Source: Rhodovibrionaceae bacterium
Lineage (GTDB): Bacteria; Pseudomonadota; Alphaproteobacteria; Kiloniellales; DSM-21159
Direction of reading: 5' to 3'
DNA: 64,000 nucleotides
NCBI GenBank assembly: GCA_028279885.1
Contig: JANQMX010000029.1
Location: 1-64,000, forward strand
The notes beneath the pieces are model-generated. The model saw only the letters and a program-made list of their open reading frames with translations, was not told where the DNA came from and made no database searches. Every line of letters starts with the position of its first letter. Within the stretch, counting starts at the first letter, position 1. Position numbers and translations under genes: made by a program. This document shows positions 10,004 through 19,259 of this stretch, piece by piece.

Positions 10004-12013
10004 ATGCCTCTTCTGCTCGGGATCGACACCGGCGGCACCTACACCGATGCGGTCCTCTTCGAGGAAGGCCGCGGCCTGGTCGCCCATGCCAAGGCGCTGA
10101 CGACGCGGGGCGACTTGGCCGTGGGCATCGGTCAGGCGCTCGATGCCGTGCTGCGGCAAGCCGGCAGCTCGCCAGAGGAGACCGCTCGTGACATCGGCCT
10201 GGTCTCCCTCTCCACCACCCTGGCGACCAACGCCCTGGTCGAAGGTCAAGGCGGGCGGGCCGGGCTGATCCTGATCGGCTTCGGCGAACGGGAGCTGGGC
10301 CGGGCGGGCCTCGGGGAGGCGCTGGGCGACGCACCCTACCTGACGTTGGACGGTGGACACGATGCCGCCGGGCAGGCGGCCGCCCCGCTCGATCTCGCCA
10401 AGCTGGAAGCGGCCTTGCCGGAGCTGCAGACCGAGGTTTCGGCCTTTGCCGTCGCCGGGCTCTTCGCCGTGCGCAACCCCTCCCACGAGCACGCGGTCAA
10501 GCAGCTCATCCTGGAGCGCAGCGGTTGCCCCGTTACCTGCAGCCATGAGCTTTCGAGCAAGCTCGACGGGCCCCGCCGCGCCCTCACCAGCCTGTTGAAC
10601 GCGCGGCTGATCGGCCTGCTGCACCGCCTGATCGGTGCCGCCGAGACCCTGCTGCACAGCCAAGGCATCGACGCACCGCTGATGGTCGTGCGCGGCGACG
10701 GCGCCCTGATCGGCGCCGAGATCGCCAAACAGGTGCCTATCGAGACCATCCTGTCCGGCCCGGCGGCGAGCCTGGTCGGTGCCCGCTATCTGACCGGCGA
10801 GCGCGATGCCCTGGTCTCCGATATCGGCGGCACCACCAGCGACATCGCGGTTCTGAGCGACGGCGAACCCCGTCTGGACGAGCGGGGGGCCCAGGTCGGC
10901 GGCTGGCGCACCATGGTGGAAGCCGTCGCCATGCGCACCTATGGCCTAGGTGGCGATAGCGAGGTTCATATGACGCGTGCAGGGCTGGCAGGCGGCATCG
11001 CGCTTGGCCCGCGCCGCCTGGTGCCGCTCAGTCTCTTCGCCCAGCATCACCCGGACATCGTGCACCGGGCGCTCGACCGCCAGTTGGCCGCCGACCGTCC
11101 CGGGGCGCAGGATGGCCGCTTCGTCGCCTCCCTGCCCAGCCCGGAGACGGAGCGGCGCGGGCTGAGCAGTAGCGAAGAGGCGCTCTTCGCCCGCATCCTC
11201 GAAGGCCCCTGCGCGCTCGATCGTCTCTTCCAGGGGCCCGGGCGCGGCGCGACGCTCGACCGGCTGGTCGCCCGCGGCCTGGTGCAGCTCGCCGGCCTCA
11301 CCCCTTCCGACGCCGCCCATGTGCTGGGGCGGCAATCGGCCTGGGATCGCGAAGCGGCAGAAAAAGGCGCAAGCCTTTTCGCCCGACAGCGCGACGCCCG
11401 CGGCCTGCCCCTCGCGCCAGACGCGGAGAGCCTGTCGCAGCGCATCATCGAAACCCTGGTGCGCCGTTCCGCCGAGGTGCTGCTGGACAGCGCCTTCGCC
11501 GAAGAGGGCCTAGCCATCGCCGACCCGGCCAAGGACCCGCTGGTTCAGGCGGCGCTCAACCGGAACGGCCAGCTGCTCGCGCCCAAGCTCGGCCTCACCC
11601 GGCCGATCATCGGCCTCGGGGCACCGGCCGCGAGCTACTACCCCGAGGTTGCCGCCTTGCTCGACGCCCGCCCCGTCATCCCGCCCGAGGCCGGTGTGGC
11701 CAACGCCGTCGGCGCCGTGGTCAGCCGCGTCCGGGTCAGCCGGACGGCGACCGTTGCGCAGCCGGAGGAGGGCCGCTTCCGCGTCCACCACGACGCTGCA
11801 CCACGGGACTTTGCGGTTCTGGGCGACGCCATCGCCTTTGCGGAGAGCGTCACGCGGGACGCGGCCGGCGCAGCGGCGCGAGCCTCCGGGGCGGCAGACC
11901 CCGAGGTGGGCGTGAAGCGACGGGACAAGACTGCCGTGGTCGAGGGCAAGGAGATCTTCATCGAAGCCCGCATCACCGCAACTGCGGTCGGGCGCCCGCA
12001 GCTCGCGCACTGA
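10004..12013 (+). CDS. Hydantoinase/oxoprolinase family protein (HyuA-type)
   Basis: A 669-residue member of the ATP-dependent N-methylhydantoinase A / 5-oxoprolinase family, an actin-like ATPase fold. The N-terminal phosphate-binding motif GIDTGGTYTDAVLF and the second motif VSDIGGTTSDIAVLSDG are clear, as is the Hydant_A_N STTLATNALVEG segment. HyuA normally works with a HyuB subunit; none is seen here, and the next gene is a convergent transporter. The substrate (hydantoin, oxoproline, acetophenone-type or other) cannot be inferred. The protein is close to the usual HyuA length (650-700). Confidence 0.85.
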   Translation: MPLLLGIDTGGTYTDAVLFEEGRGLVAHAKALTTRGDLAVGIGQALDAVLRQAGSSPEETARDIGLVSLSTTLATNALVEGQGGRAGLILIGFGERELGRAGLGEALGDAPYLTLDGGHDAAGQAAAPLDLAKLEAALPELQTEVSAFAVAGLFAVRNPSHEHAVKQLILERSGCPVTCSHELSSKLDGPRRALTSLLNARLIGLLHRLIGAAETLLHSQGIDAPLMVVRGDGALIGAEIAKQVPIETILSGPAASLVGARYLTGERDALVSDIGGTTSDIAVLSDGEPRLDERGAQVGGWRTMVEAVAMRTYGLGGDSEVHMTRAGLAGGIALGPRRLVPLSLFAQHHPDIVHRALDRQLAADRPGAQDGRFVASLPSPETERRGLSSSEEALFARILEGPCALDRLFQGPGRGATLDRLVARGLVQLAGLTPSDAAHVLGRQSAWDREAAEKGASLFARQRDARGLPLAPDAESLSQRIIETLVRRSAEVLLDSAFAEEGLAIADPAKDPLVQAALNRNGQLLAPKLGLTRPIIGLGAPAASYYPEVAALLDARPVIPPEAGVANAVGAVVSRVRVSRTATVAQPEEGRFRVHHDAAPRDFAVLGDAIAFAESVTRDAAGAAARASGAADPEVGVKRRDKTAVVEGKEIFIEARITATAVGRPQLAH

Positions 12014-12017
12014 GCAG

Positions 12018-12935
12018 CTATCCCAAGGCCACCGGTGGCGGCTTGCGGCGCAGGCCGGAAATCGCGTTACCGGCCAGGGCCGCGAGCAGCACGCCACCGC
12101 CGATCAAGGTCGTGGCCGCCGCCGTTTCACCGAGCAACAGCCAAACCCAGATAGGCGCCAGCACCACCTCGGTCATGCAGAGGAGCGCCAGCTCCCCGGC
12201 CGGCACGGACTTCGAGCCGACGGTGTAGAGCACCAGGCCGAGGCCGACCTGAACGATGCCCATGGCGAGCGCGACGCCGATGTCCCAGGCCGGCAAGACG
12301 AACGGCAGCCCCGTGACCAAGCAGACCAGGCCGGAGACGCAGAGCGCGAAGATGCCACCGAGCAGCACGGCCGGCATCATGTCCTCTGCCCTCTTCCAGC
12401 GCAGCGCGACGGTGAAGACAGCGAAGCCGGTGGCAGAGCAGAGCGCGAAGAGGTTGCCCTGCCAATGACCCAGCGAAAAGCTGCCGTAGACCATGATGAC
12501 GATGCCGACCAGCGCCAGCAGCATGGCGACCCAGGTCGCCCGGCGCACCGCCTCGCCGAGAAGCCAGAGACCGAGCAGCGAAGCCATAAAAGGCGCTGCG
12601 GCAAAGAGAAACATGGCGTTGGCGACGCTGGTCGTCTGGATGGCGTAGATGCCGCCTGAGAAGGCGATGACCAGCCCGGCACCGCCGATCACGCCCGACA
12701 GGCCGGCGGCCCTGACGGTGCGGACGAGCCGACCGCGGCTGCGCAGGGCAATGACGACAGCCAGGAAGGGGATGAGTGCCAAGGAGCGATAAAAGAGGAT
12801 CTGCCAGACGTTGGCTTCCTCGATCAGGCGAATGCCGATGCCCATCAGCGACCAGCAGGTCCCGGCCAGCAGCACGAGAACTACGCCGCGCCGGTAGGCA
12901 GCGGTGCTGTCGATCGCTTCAGCGGCAAGGCTCAT
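12018..12935 (-). CDS. EamA/DMT-family transporter
   Basis: A 305-residue integral membrane protein with about ten hydrophobic helices arranged as two EamA repeats. A typical first-repeat start (LAGTCWSLMGIGIRLI) and the second-repeat end with PIWVWLLLGE are visible. Members of this drug/metabolite transporter group usually export amino acids, nucleobases or other metabolites. It lies downstream of the corrinoid reactivase on the same strand with a gap of about 115 bp, so it may be the last gene of the methyl-transfer island, but co-transcription is not proven. The substrate is unknown. Confidence 0.85.
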   Translation of the reverse strand: MSLAAEAIDSTAAYRRGVVLVLLAGTCWSLMGIGIRLIEEANVWQILFYRSLALIPFLAVVIALRSRGRLVRTVRAAGLSGVIGGAGLVIAFSGGIYAIQTTSVANAMFLFAAAPFMASLLGLWLLGEAVRRATWVAMLLALVGIVIMVYGSFSLGHWQGNLFALCSATGFAVFTVALRWKRAEDMMPAVLLGGIFALCVSGLVCLVTGLPFVLPAWDIGVALAMGIVQVGLGLVLYTVGSKSVPAGELALLCMTEVVLAPIWVWLLLGETAAATTLIGGGVLLAALAGNAISGLRRKPPPVALG

Positions 12936-13049
12936 TGGTCGCTGCCCGGAACCCGTTGGCGTTTCCAGTCAGCCTAACCGCATCGTAGTGCAGGGAATAC
13001 CGCGCGCTCTGCATGGCTGGCCGGCCCGAAAGCACGGCCAAGGCCGAGC

Positions 13050-15071
13050 TTAAGAGGCGCGCCTCCGGCGCCGCCGGCCGCCTTGATTGGCGGCGACGGC
13101 AGTCCCAGCCGCAACGCCACGCGGCGGCAGGGTCACAGCCTCGGACAAGTGCGGGAAGGCATCGCTCTTGTGCGGAAAGGCCATGGCCTGGACGAAGTGC
13201 TCTTGGAACTTCGGCTCGACCGCCGTCTCGACTTTTTCGATGCGGCGCACCACCTCCTCGATCTCGCGCCGTGCCGCGCGATTGACCAAGGCGATGCGGG
13301 CGCCGGTGCCGGCTGCGTTGCCGCCGTTGGCGACCTTGGACACCACGCAATCGGGCACCAAGCCGAGCACCATGGCGTACTTCGGGTCGATGTGGTTGCC
13401 GAAAGCACCGGCCAGGGTGATGCGCTCGACCTGCTCGACGCCCATGCGGTCCATCAGGAGGCGCACGCCCGCGTAGAGAGCGGCCTTGGCCAGCTGAATG
13501 GCGCGCACGTCGTTCTGGGTGACACGCAATTCCTTGCCGTCGTCATCGCGGTAAAGGCGATAGGAGAAGGTCCGCCCATCCTGAACGATGGGATCCTCCT
13601 GACGTCCCGCCCCGCCAATCACCCCGTCCTCGTTGATGATGCCGGCGAGGTACATCTCGGCAATCACCTCGATGATGCCGGAGCCGCAGATGCCGGTGAC
13701 GCCGGTCTTGGCGACCGCTTCGTCAAAACCCTCTTCGTCCGACCAGAGGTCGCAGCCGATCACCTTGACCTTGGCCGCCAGGCTCTCCCGGTCGATGCGC
13801 ACCCGCTCGATGGCACCGGGCGCCGCCCGCTGTCCAGCCGAGATCTGCGCCCCTTCGAAAGCCGGGCCGGTCGGGCTGGAGCAGGCCAGCAGCCGCTCCT
13901 TGCTGCCGAGCACGATCTCGGCATTGGTGCCGACATCGACCAAGAGGCTCATCTCGTCCCGCAGGTGCGGGCCTTCGGAGAGCACGACCGCGGCCGCATC
14001 GGCGCCCACATGCCCGGCGATGCAGGGCAAGAGATAGCAGCGGGCGTCGGGGTTGATGCGAAGATCGAGCTGGCTAGCCCAGATGTTGAGCGCCTGATCG
14101 GTAGCCAAGGCGAAAGGCGCGCCGCCCAATTCCGTCGGGTCGATGCCGAGCACCAGGTGATGCATCACCGGGTTGCCGACGACGGTGACCTCCAGAATGT
14201 CGGTCAGCTCGATGCCGGCCTCTTCCGCCACCCGTTCCGCCAGGCCGTTGAGGGCGCCCCGCACCGCCTCGGTCATCTTGAGATGCCCGCCCGGGTTCAT
14301 CATGACGTAGGAGACGCGGCTCATCAGATCTTCGCCGTAGCGGATCTGCGGGTTCATCATGCCGTCGGAGGCGAGAACCTGGCCGGTCTCAAGATCGCAG
14401 AGATGGACTGCCACGGTGGTCGAGCCGATGTCGTAGGCGAGGCCGTAGATCTTCTCCTTGAAGCCGGGGAAGATGGCGAGCAGTCGCTTTTCCTCTCGCA
14501 CCGCCACGGTGGCCTTCCACTCACCGTCGCGCAGCGCCTGCTGGATTTCTTGTAGAACGCGCAGATCGGTGACCAGACCGGTGATACCCCACTGGCTCTC
14601 CAAGGCCTGCTCCAGACGCCGCAGGTCACCGGAGGGGTCGTGCATGTCGGGCTCGGCAACCTCGACGTAGTGCAGCTTGACCTCGGGATCGACCTCGATG
14701 TCGCGCACATCGGCACGCTTGCGCACCACCTGCTTGTGGACCTGGCTTTCCGGCGGCACGTCGACAACGAGGTTGCCCAGGACCCGAGTTTGGCAGGACA
14801 GGCGCCGGCCCTCTACCAGGCCCCGCTTGTTGGCGTAGCGCAGCTCCGCCTCGCCGACCTCCGAGGCATTGGCGAGGCTGGATGTGATGCCGTGCTTGGC
14901 GAACTGCCCCTCTTCCAGCCGCACCTGGCAGCGGCCGCAGATCGAGCGCCCGCCGCAGACGGAGTCGACGTCGACGCCCAGCGAACGGGCTGCGTCCAAC
15001 AGCGGAGTGCCGAGCGGGAAATTCCCCCGCTTGCCGGACGGCAGGAAAACGACCAGGGCGTCATCCGACAC
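13050..15071 (-). CDS. Corrinoid activation/regeneration protein (2Fe-2S + ASKHA ATPase, RACo-like)
   Basis: Predicted to use ATP and an electron donor to reduce inactive Co(II) corrinoid back to Co(I). A plant-type ferredoxin domain occupies the first 100 residues, with cluster ligands Cys39, Cys45, Cys48 (CGGRSICGRC) and a distal Cys93. The large C-terminal half is an ASKHA ATPase domain with AYDIGSTTVAVHL and LLVDVGTNAEIVLG. I prefer the GTG at 15071, which has AGGAG eight bases upstream, over an ATG 27 bases further up; length 673. The C-terminus is Arg-rich (GGRRRRRRAS). It lies 44 bp downstream of the methyl-THF methyltransferase gene and is probably co-transcribed with it. Confidence 0.88.
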   Translation of the reverse strand: MSDDALVVFLPSGKRGNFPLGTPLLDAARSLGVDVDSVCGGRSICGRCQVRLEEGQFAKHGITSSLANASEVGEAELRYANKRGLVEGRRLSCQTRVLGNLVVDVPPESQVHKQVVRKRADVRDIEVDPEVKLHYVEVAEPDMHDPSGDLRRLEQALESQWGITGLVTDLRVLQEIQQALRDGEWKATVAVREEKRLLAIFPGFKEKIYGLAYDIGSTTVAVHLCDLETGQVLASDGMMNPQIRYGEDLMSRVSYVMMNPGGHLKMTEAVRGALNGLAERVAEEAGIELTDILEVTVVGNPVMHHLVLGIDPTELGGAPFALATDQALNIWASQLDLRINPDARCYLLPCIAGHVGADAAAVVLSEGPHLRDEMSLLVDVGTNAEIVLGSKERLLACSSPTGPAFEGAQISAGQRAAPGAIERVRIDRESLAAKVKVIGCDLWSDEEGFDEAVAKTGVTGICGSGIIEVIAEMYLAGIINEDGVIGGAGRQEDPIVQDGRTFSYRLYRDDDGKELRVTQNDVRAIQLAKAALYAGVRLLMDRMGVEQVERITLAGAFGNHIDPKYAMVLGLVPDCVVSKVANGGNAAGTGARIALVNRAARREIEEVVRRIEKVETAVEPKFQEHFVQAMAFPHKSDAFPHLSEAVTLPPRGVAAGTAVAANQGGRRRRRRAS

Positions 15072-15115
15072 CGGACTAACTCCTATGAGTGGCGCCATTC
15101 ACTACGCGCAGGACC

Positions 15116-16033
15116 TCAGGCCGTGGCACGCCGGCGACGGCGCTCGCCACGCTCGCCCCGCGCACCGCGGGCCGTGTCCTGGCCCTCGGTCGGCTCACGA
15201 TACTTACGGATCCAGCGGGCGCAGTTGGGGTCCTGCCCCATCATCACGTCGGCGCCACGAATGCCGAGCATATCTTCCTCATGCAGCGGGTTCATGATCG
15301 CCGAAGTCATGCCGGCGCCCGAGGCCATCGCCAAGAAGATGGCGTTGAGGCCACGGCGGTTGGGCAGGCCGAAGGAGATGTTGGAGGCGCCGCAGGTGGT
15401 GTTGACGCCGAGTTCGTCGCGCAGCCGGCGGATGATCTGGAACGCGGTTATGCCGGCTTCGTTGATGGCGCCGACCGGCATGACCAACGGGTCGACGACC
15501 ACGTCACAGGCCGGGATGCCGTGGTCGGCAGCGCGCTCGACAATCTTCTTGGCGACGGCGAAGCGCTCGTCCGGATCCTCGGAGATGCCGGTCTCATCGT
15601 TGGAGATCGCCACCACGGCCGCGTTGTACTTGGCGATCAGCGGCAGCACTTCTTCCAGGCGCTCCTCCTCGCCGGTCACGGAATTGACCAGAGGCTTACC
15701 CTTGTAGACCGCCAAACCGGCCTCCAGCGCCGCGACAATCGAGCTGTCGATGGAGAGCGGCACGTCGGTCAGCGACTGCACCAGCTGCACGCATTCGGCC
15801 AGGATGCGCGGCTCGTCGGCCAGCGGGATACCTGCATTGACGTCGAGCATGTGGGCGCCGGCCTCGACCTGGGCCAGGGCATCGGCCTCGACCATGGAGT
15901 AGTCGCCGGCCGCCATGGCCGCCGCGAGCTTCTTGCGCCCGGTTGGGTTAATGCGCTCGCCGATGACGCAGAAGGGACGGTCGAAGCCGATCACCATCTC
16001 TTTGGTGGCCGAGGACACAACGGTATGGGTCAT
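15116..16033 (-). CDS. Methyltetrahydrofolate:corrinoid methyltransferase (MtgA/AcsE-type)
   Basis: Transfers methyl between methyl-Co(III) corrinoid protein and tetrahydrofolate. The 305-residue protein is a pterin-binding TIM barrel of the MetH-B/AcsE/MtgA group: CVIGERINPTG at the N-terminus, MLDVNAG, PLSIDSS, NSVTGEEE, the strand VVVDPLV and CGASNISFGLPNR. The ATG at 16033 has GAAGGA just upstream; a longer frame to 16234 lacks family similarity. The last 20 residues form an Arg/Gly-rich tail (with RRRRR), a feature shared with two other proteins of this island. In this context it would accept methyl groups from the corrinoid protein and yield methyl-THF for MetF. Confidence 0.88.
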   Translation of the reverse strand: MTHTVVSSATKEMVIGFDRPFCVIGERINPTGRKKLAAAMAAGDYSMVEADALAQVEAGAHMLDVNAGIPLADEPRILAECVQLVQSLTDVPLSIDSSIVAALEAGLAVYKGKPLVNSVTGEEERLEEVLPLIAKYNAAVVAISNDETGISEDPDERFAVAKKIVERAADHGIPACDVVVDPLVMPVGAINEAGITAFQIIRRLRDELGVNTTCGASNISFGLPNRRGLNAIFLAMASGAGMTSAIMNPLHEEDMLGIRGADVMMGQDPNCARWIRKYREPTEGQDTARGARGERGERRRRRATA

Positions 16034-16249
16034 TCCTTCAGTCTTTCTCTCGCAGCGAGCCGCCCTCCGACCCGGTAAAACCGGAGGATCGCTCTTGGCG
16101 CGCCCCCGTATTTGTCCGGGACGGCGCAAGTGTTGGACGGCAGTCTGTGGACTTTGCTCTTCGCCGGATCGCCGACAAGCGGCCTCTTGCGTTCGACCCG
16201 CGTCATCGTCGCTTGCGCGAAGCAGGTCAGCCACGGAAGAGCTGGATGA

Positions 16250-17161
16250 TTACGCCCTCTGCAACTGGCGCTCTTCGGGCTCCGGCGCGGCGCGCCAGGC
16301 CTTGCGCTGAGACCGCATGGCCGGCGAGTGCCACTGCCAGGAGGAAGCCGGCTGCAGCTCGTCGTCCGGTTGCTCCTCGCCATGCAACGTCACCGGGCGC
16401 CAGCGGTCCGGCGCCAGGGTCCGGAGGGTACGATCGAGCTCACCGACGGCCGCCGGGCCGCCGCGGCAGGCCAGCAGGTTGATCCCTTCGCCGAGCAGCT
16501 CGCTCAAGGCCTCGGGGGATTCATCGGCGTCGGCATCCGCGAGCGCCACCAGACCATCGGCGCGCCGGGCGATGGCGCCAGGCGCCTTGAAGCTGCCGCG
16601 GCGATTGAGCAGCAGAAGCGGCGCGTCGCTCTCCATCGCCTCGACCGCCCTCTGAGCGCCGGCGAAGGCTGCCTTGAGGCGCCCGAGCTCCGGCCAGATC
16701 TCGAGCGAGAGCGCATCGACACCGCCGGCCAGGAGCGCCTCGGCCTGCTCGCGCACCGCCGCTTGGACGTCTTCGTCTTCCGCAAGCCAGCCGCGGTCCT
16801 CGATCACGCCGAGCACGAAGCGGCGTCGGCCAAGGCCCGGCTCTTCATCGACGGCTTCAACGCAGGCCTCGGCGGCCGCCAGATTGAGGGCGAAGCTGAG
16901 GTCTTCGAGATCGTGCTCGCGCAGGGTCAAGGGATTGGCCCGGCGGGTCGGCGTCAGCAGCACATCGGCACCGCTGCGCAGGAAGTCCCGCAGGGCCGCC
17001 TTCACCCGAGCATGCTGGCTGAGGCAAAGCAGGTCGCCCATGCCGGCGACGCCGAAGAAATCGCGGCGCAGATCGAAGCGCTGAACATCCAAGGCCGTGT
17101 CGAGATTTCCTCCAGCCAGCAGCATGCGCTGGCGCAGGGCAGTCTTGAGGGTTCGGGTCAT
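16250..17161 (-). CDS. Degenerate homocysteine S-methyltransferase-like protein
   Basis: The 303-residue protein resembles the homocysteine-binding barrel of MetH/BHMT: the start (MLLAGGNLDTAL) corresponds to the usual LLDGAMGT region and AALRDFLRSGADVLLTPT to YLEAGADII-T-NT, followed by LEDLSFALNLAAAEACVEA. The zinc-ligand region, normally GGCCGT, reads ACRGGPAAVGELD, so at least one of the paired cysteines is absent and the motif is not intact. It is probably not a standard methionine synthase; a structural, regulatory or altered-substrate role is possible. Its start overlaps the metF stop by one base (TGATG), showing translational coupling. A gap of about 215 bp separates it from the next gene of the island. 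Confidence 0.65.
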   Translation of the reverse strand: MTRTLKTALRQRMLLAGGNLDTALDVQRFDLRRDFFGVAGMGDLLCLSQHARVKAALRDFLRSGADVLLTPTRRANPLTLREHDLEDLSFALNLAAAEACVEAVDEEPGLGRRRFVLGVIEDRGWLAEDEDVQAAVREQAEALLAGGVDALSLEIWPELGRLKAAFAGAQRAVEAMESDAPLLLLNRRGSFKAPGAIARRADGLVALADADADESPEALSELLGEGINLLACRGGPAAVGELDRTLRTLAPDRWRPVTLHGEEQPDDELQPASSWQWHSPAMRSQRKAWRAAPEPEERQLQRA

Positions 17162-18039
17162 CAGGCGGCTTCCTCCAGGCTGCCACCGAGGCCGAGCTCT
17201 TGGCAGACGGCCTCGACGGTGGTTGAGCGGTTGAGGGTGTAGAAGTGGAAGTCCTCGACGCCTTCGCGACGCAGGGTCTCGCAGAACTCGTTTGCGGTCT
17301 GCACGGCAAGCTGGCTGGTCAGCGCGGGGTTGCCCCTGGCCGGCGCGAAGCGGCGCAGCAGCCACTCCGGCACGCTGGCGCCGCAGCGGCGGCTGAAGGA
17401 GACGAGGCTGTCGATATCGCCGACCGGCAGGATCCCCGGCACCAAAGGCTTACGGATGCCGGCATGCCAGGCGCGGTCGCGAAAGCGCAGAAACAGCTCC
17501 GGGTCGAAGACATACTGGGTGATCGCCCGTGTCGCACCGGCATCGAGCTTGCATTTGAGCACGTGCAGGTCTGCCTCCGGCGACTCAGCCTTCGGATGGC
17601 TCTCCGGATAGGCGGCAACGGAGATCTCCATCTCGCCGCGCTGCGCCAAGGCCTGCACCAGCTCCAAGGCATTGAGATAGCGGTCGCGCGGCGCCTCCTC
17701 ATTGGCCGGCGGGTCGCCGCGCAACGCGACGATGTGACGAACGCCAGCCTCGTGCCAGCTGGCCAGCAGGCAATCGATCTCCTCGCGGCTGCCGCCGACG
17801 CAGGTCACGTGAGCAGCAAGCGGGGTCCCCGCCTCCGCCAAGAGCCGCCGCACCCAGCGGTCGCTGCGGGCGCTCGCACTGCCGCCGGCGCCGAAGGTCA
17901 GCGAAATGAAGGAGGGCTGCAGCCGGACCAGCCGGGCGACGGCTTCCAGGAACGGCGCTTCCGTCGCCGGACTCTTGGGCGGAAAGAACTCGAAGCTGAC
18001 GCGTGGTGGCGGCATCCTGCCGTCTCCCCTCTCGTTCAT
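17161..18039 (-). CDS. metF: Methylenetetrahydrofolate reductase
   Basis: Interconverts 5,10-methylene-THF and 5-methyl-THF with FAD. The 292-residue protein has the MTHFR signatures VSFEFFPPKSP at the N-terminus, FISLTFGAGGS, HVTCVG, HIVALRGDPP, AAYPESHP, CKLDAGATRAITQYVFD and GILPVGD. I use the ATG at 18039; a second ATG eight codons later is also possible. It is sandwiched between the ArsR-methyltransferase regulator (one base upstream) and the degenerate homocysteine methyltransferase gene (coupled). Within this cluster it would oxidise methyl groups delivered by the corrinoid pathway, or serve methionine synthesis; both fit the regulator. Confidence 0.92.
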   Translation of the reverse strand: MNERGDGRMPPPRVSFEFFPPKSPATEAPFLEAVARLVRLQPSFISLTFGAGGSASARSDRWVRRLLAEAGTPLAAHVTCVGGSREEIDCLLASWHEAGVRHIVALRGDPPANEEAPRDRYLNALELVQALAQRGEMEISVAAYPESHPKAESPEADLHVLKCKLDAGATRAITQYVFDPELFLRFRDRAWHAGIRKPLVPGILPVGDIDSLVSFSRRCGASVPEWLLRRFAPARGNPALTSQLAVQTANEFCETLRREGVEDFHFYTLNRSTTVEAVCQELGLGGSLEEAA

Positions 18040-18040
18040 C

Positions 18041-19030
18041 CTAATGAAGCCCTGCCGAACCAGGGGCACCCTGGCTGCGCTCGGCCTCCCACAGGCAGAC
18101 CGTGACCGGACCACCGTCGAGTGTGAGTGGCGCCTTGAGAGTCAGCGCCGCATCCTTGCACCAACCTTCGATGCGCGGAGCATCGAAACCCGGCCAGAGA
18201 TGCGCGTGCTCTTCCATCAGGGTGCGGTCGTCATGGGCAGCGAAATCGACGATGATCAGCCGTCCGCCGGGGCGCAGCACGCGCTGGGCCTCGCGCAGCG
18301 CCGCCGCCGGCTCCCGCGCGTAGTGCAGCACCATGTTCATGCAGGCGGCATCGAAGCTACCGTCGGCAAAGGGCAGATCGTACATGTCGGCCAGGCGCAC
18401 CTGGCAGTTGGTGAGGTTGGACTGCTCCAGAACCGAACGCGCCAGCGTCAGCATCTCACGGGAGATGTCGACGCCGGTCGCTGCCCGCACGTGGGGACCC
18501 AGCAGCTCGACCACACGGCCCGTGCCGGTCCCGATGTCCAGAAAGTCGATCGGCTGGTCGGCGCGCTGGACGAAGCCGAGCAGTTCGGCATTGACCCGGT
18601 CCTCATCGAGGTAGAGGCGGCGCAGGTTGTCCCAGTTGGCGGCATTCTTCTTGAAGAAGCGCACGGCGCGCTGCAGCCGGCGATCGAGCAGCGCCTGAAG
18701 CTGCTCCAGATCGCGGTTCAGGGTTCGGTCGTCGGCCGGCAGCAGATCGAGCAGCGCCTCGGCCATATGGCCCATGCGGTCATGGCGCCGGCCGCGAATA
18801 TCGAGGCTTTCGCTGGTTGTCGTGCGGTACCAGGCGAAGGGGCCCTCTTGATTGCGCTGGAGCAGCCCCGCTTCGACCAGCAGCTTGAGATGCCGGGAGA
18901 TGCGCGGCTGGCTCTGACCCAGGACCTCGACGAGGTCGCTGACGGTCAGCTCGGCGTGGCCGCAGAGCGCCAAAACCCGCAACCGGGTCGGGTCCGCTAC
19001 CGCCTTCAAGCCTCTCAGCACCTCGTCCAC
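18041..19030 (-). CDS. ArsR-family regulator fused to SAM-dependent methyltransferase domain (SahR-like)
   Basis: Residues of about 1-85 are an ArsR/SmtB winged helix (DPTRLRVLALCGHAELTV then QSQPRISRHLKLL); residues of about 150-290 are a class I methyltransferase-like domain with the SAM-binding DIGTGTGRV, the acidic GVDIS and the VLRPGGRLIIVDF strand. Such fusions next to metF recall the SahR group of regulators that sense S-adenosylhomocysteine and control methionine/SAM cycling; assignment to SahR is inference from architecture and context. I prefer the GTG at 19030 (GGACGGAG upstream), giving 329 residues, over a TTG at 19093 that lies inside the probable operator. It heads an operon with metF and the following gene. 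Confidence 0.82.
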   Translation of the reverse strand: MDEVLRGLKAVADPTRLRVLALCGHAELTVSDLVEVLGQSQPRISRHLKLLVEAGLLQRNQEGPFAWYRTTTSESLDIRGRRHDRMGHMAEALLDLLPADDRTLNRDLEQLQALLDRRLQRAVRFFKKNAANWDNLRRLYLDEDRVNAELLGFVQRADQPIDFLDIGTGTGRVVELLGPHVRAATGVDISREMLTLARSVLEQSNLTNCQVRLADMYDLPFADGSFDAACMNMVLHYAREPAAALREAQRVLRPGGRLIIVDFAAHDDRTLMEEHAHLWPGFDAPRIEGWCKDAALTLKAPLTLDGGPVTVCLWEAERSQGAPGSAGLH

Positions 19031-19083
19031 GAAACTCCGTCCCTCTCTGACCTTGCCTGGAAGGCTTGAGACTATCGCATAAC

Positions 19084-19105
19084 CATATAACAATTTCTTT
19101 ATATG
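19084..19105. promoter_or_regulatory. Probable autoregulatory operator (CATATAA-N8-TTATATG)
   Basis: An interrupted palindrome with 7-bp perfect AT-rich arms lies 54-75 bp upstream of the chosen start of the ArsR-methyltransferase gene, where a repressor of the regulator-metF operon should bind. It stands out in otherwise GC-rich sequence, and ArsR-family operators are typically AT-rich palindromes of about this size. Confidence 0.65.
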
Positions 19106-19259
19106 ACTTTGGTGAACACGTCAACAGCCATGGCTGCCGGCGGAGGCCGACAGGCGACAAAGACCAATTATTGCAATAGATTAGAGTGTCGGACCCGCTG
19201 ATTTGGAGCGGAGCGCGAGCAGACAAGCGCCTGAGAAAATCGAGGAAAGCTGCCGCCGG

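Noticed and set aside
13083..14555. 490-codon open frame opposite the corrinoid reactivase gene
   Set aside because: Antisense shadow of a GC-rich gene: no ribosome site, Asp/Gly/His/Arg-biased composition and no family resemblance. The minus-strand gene has clear motifs.
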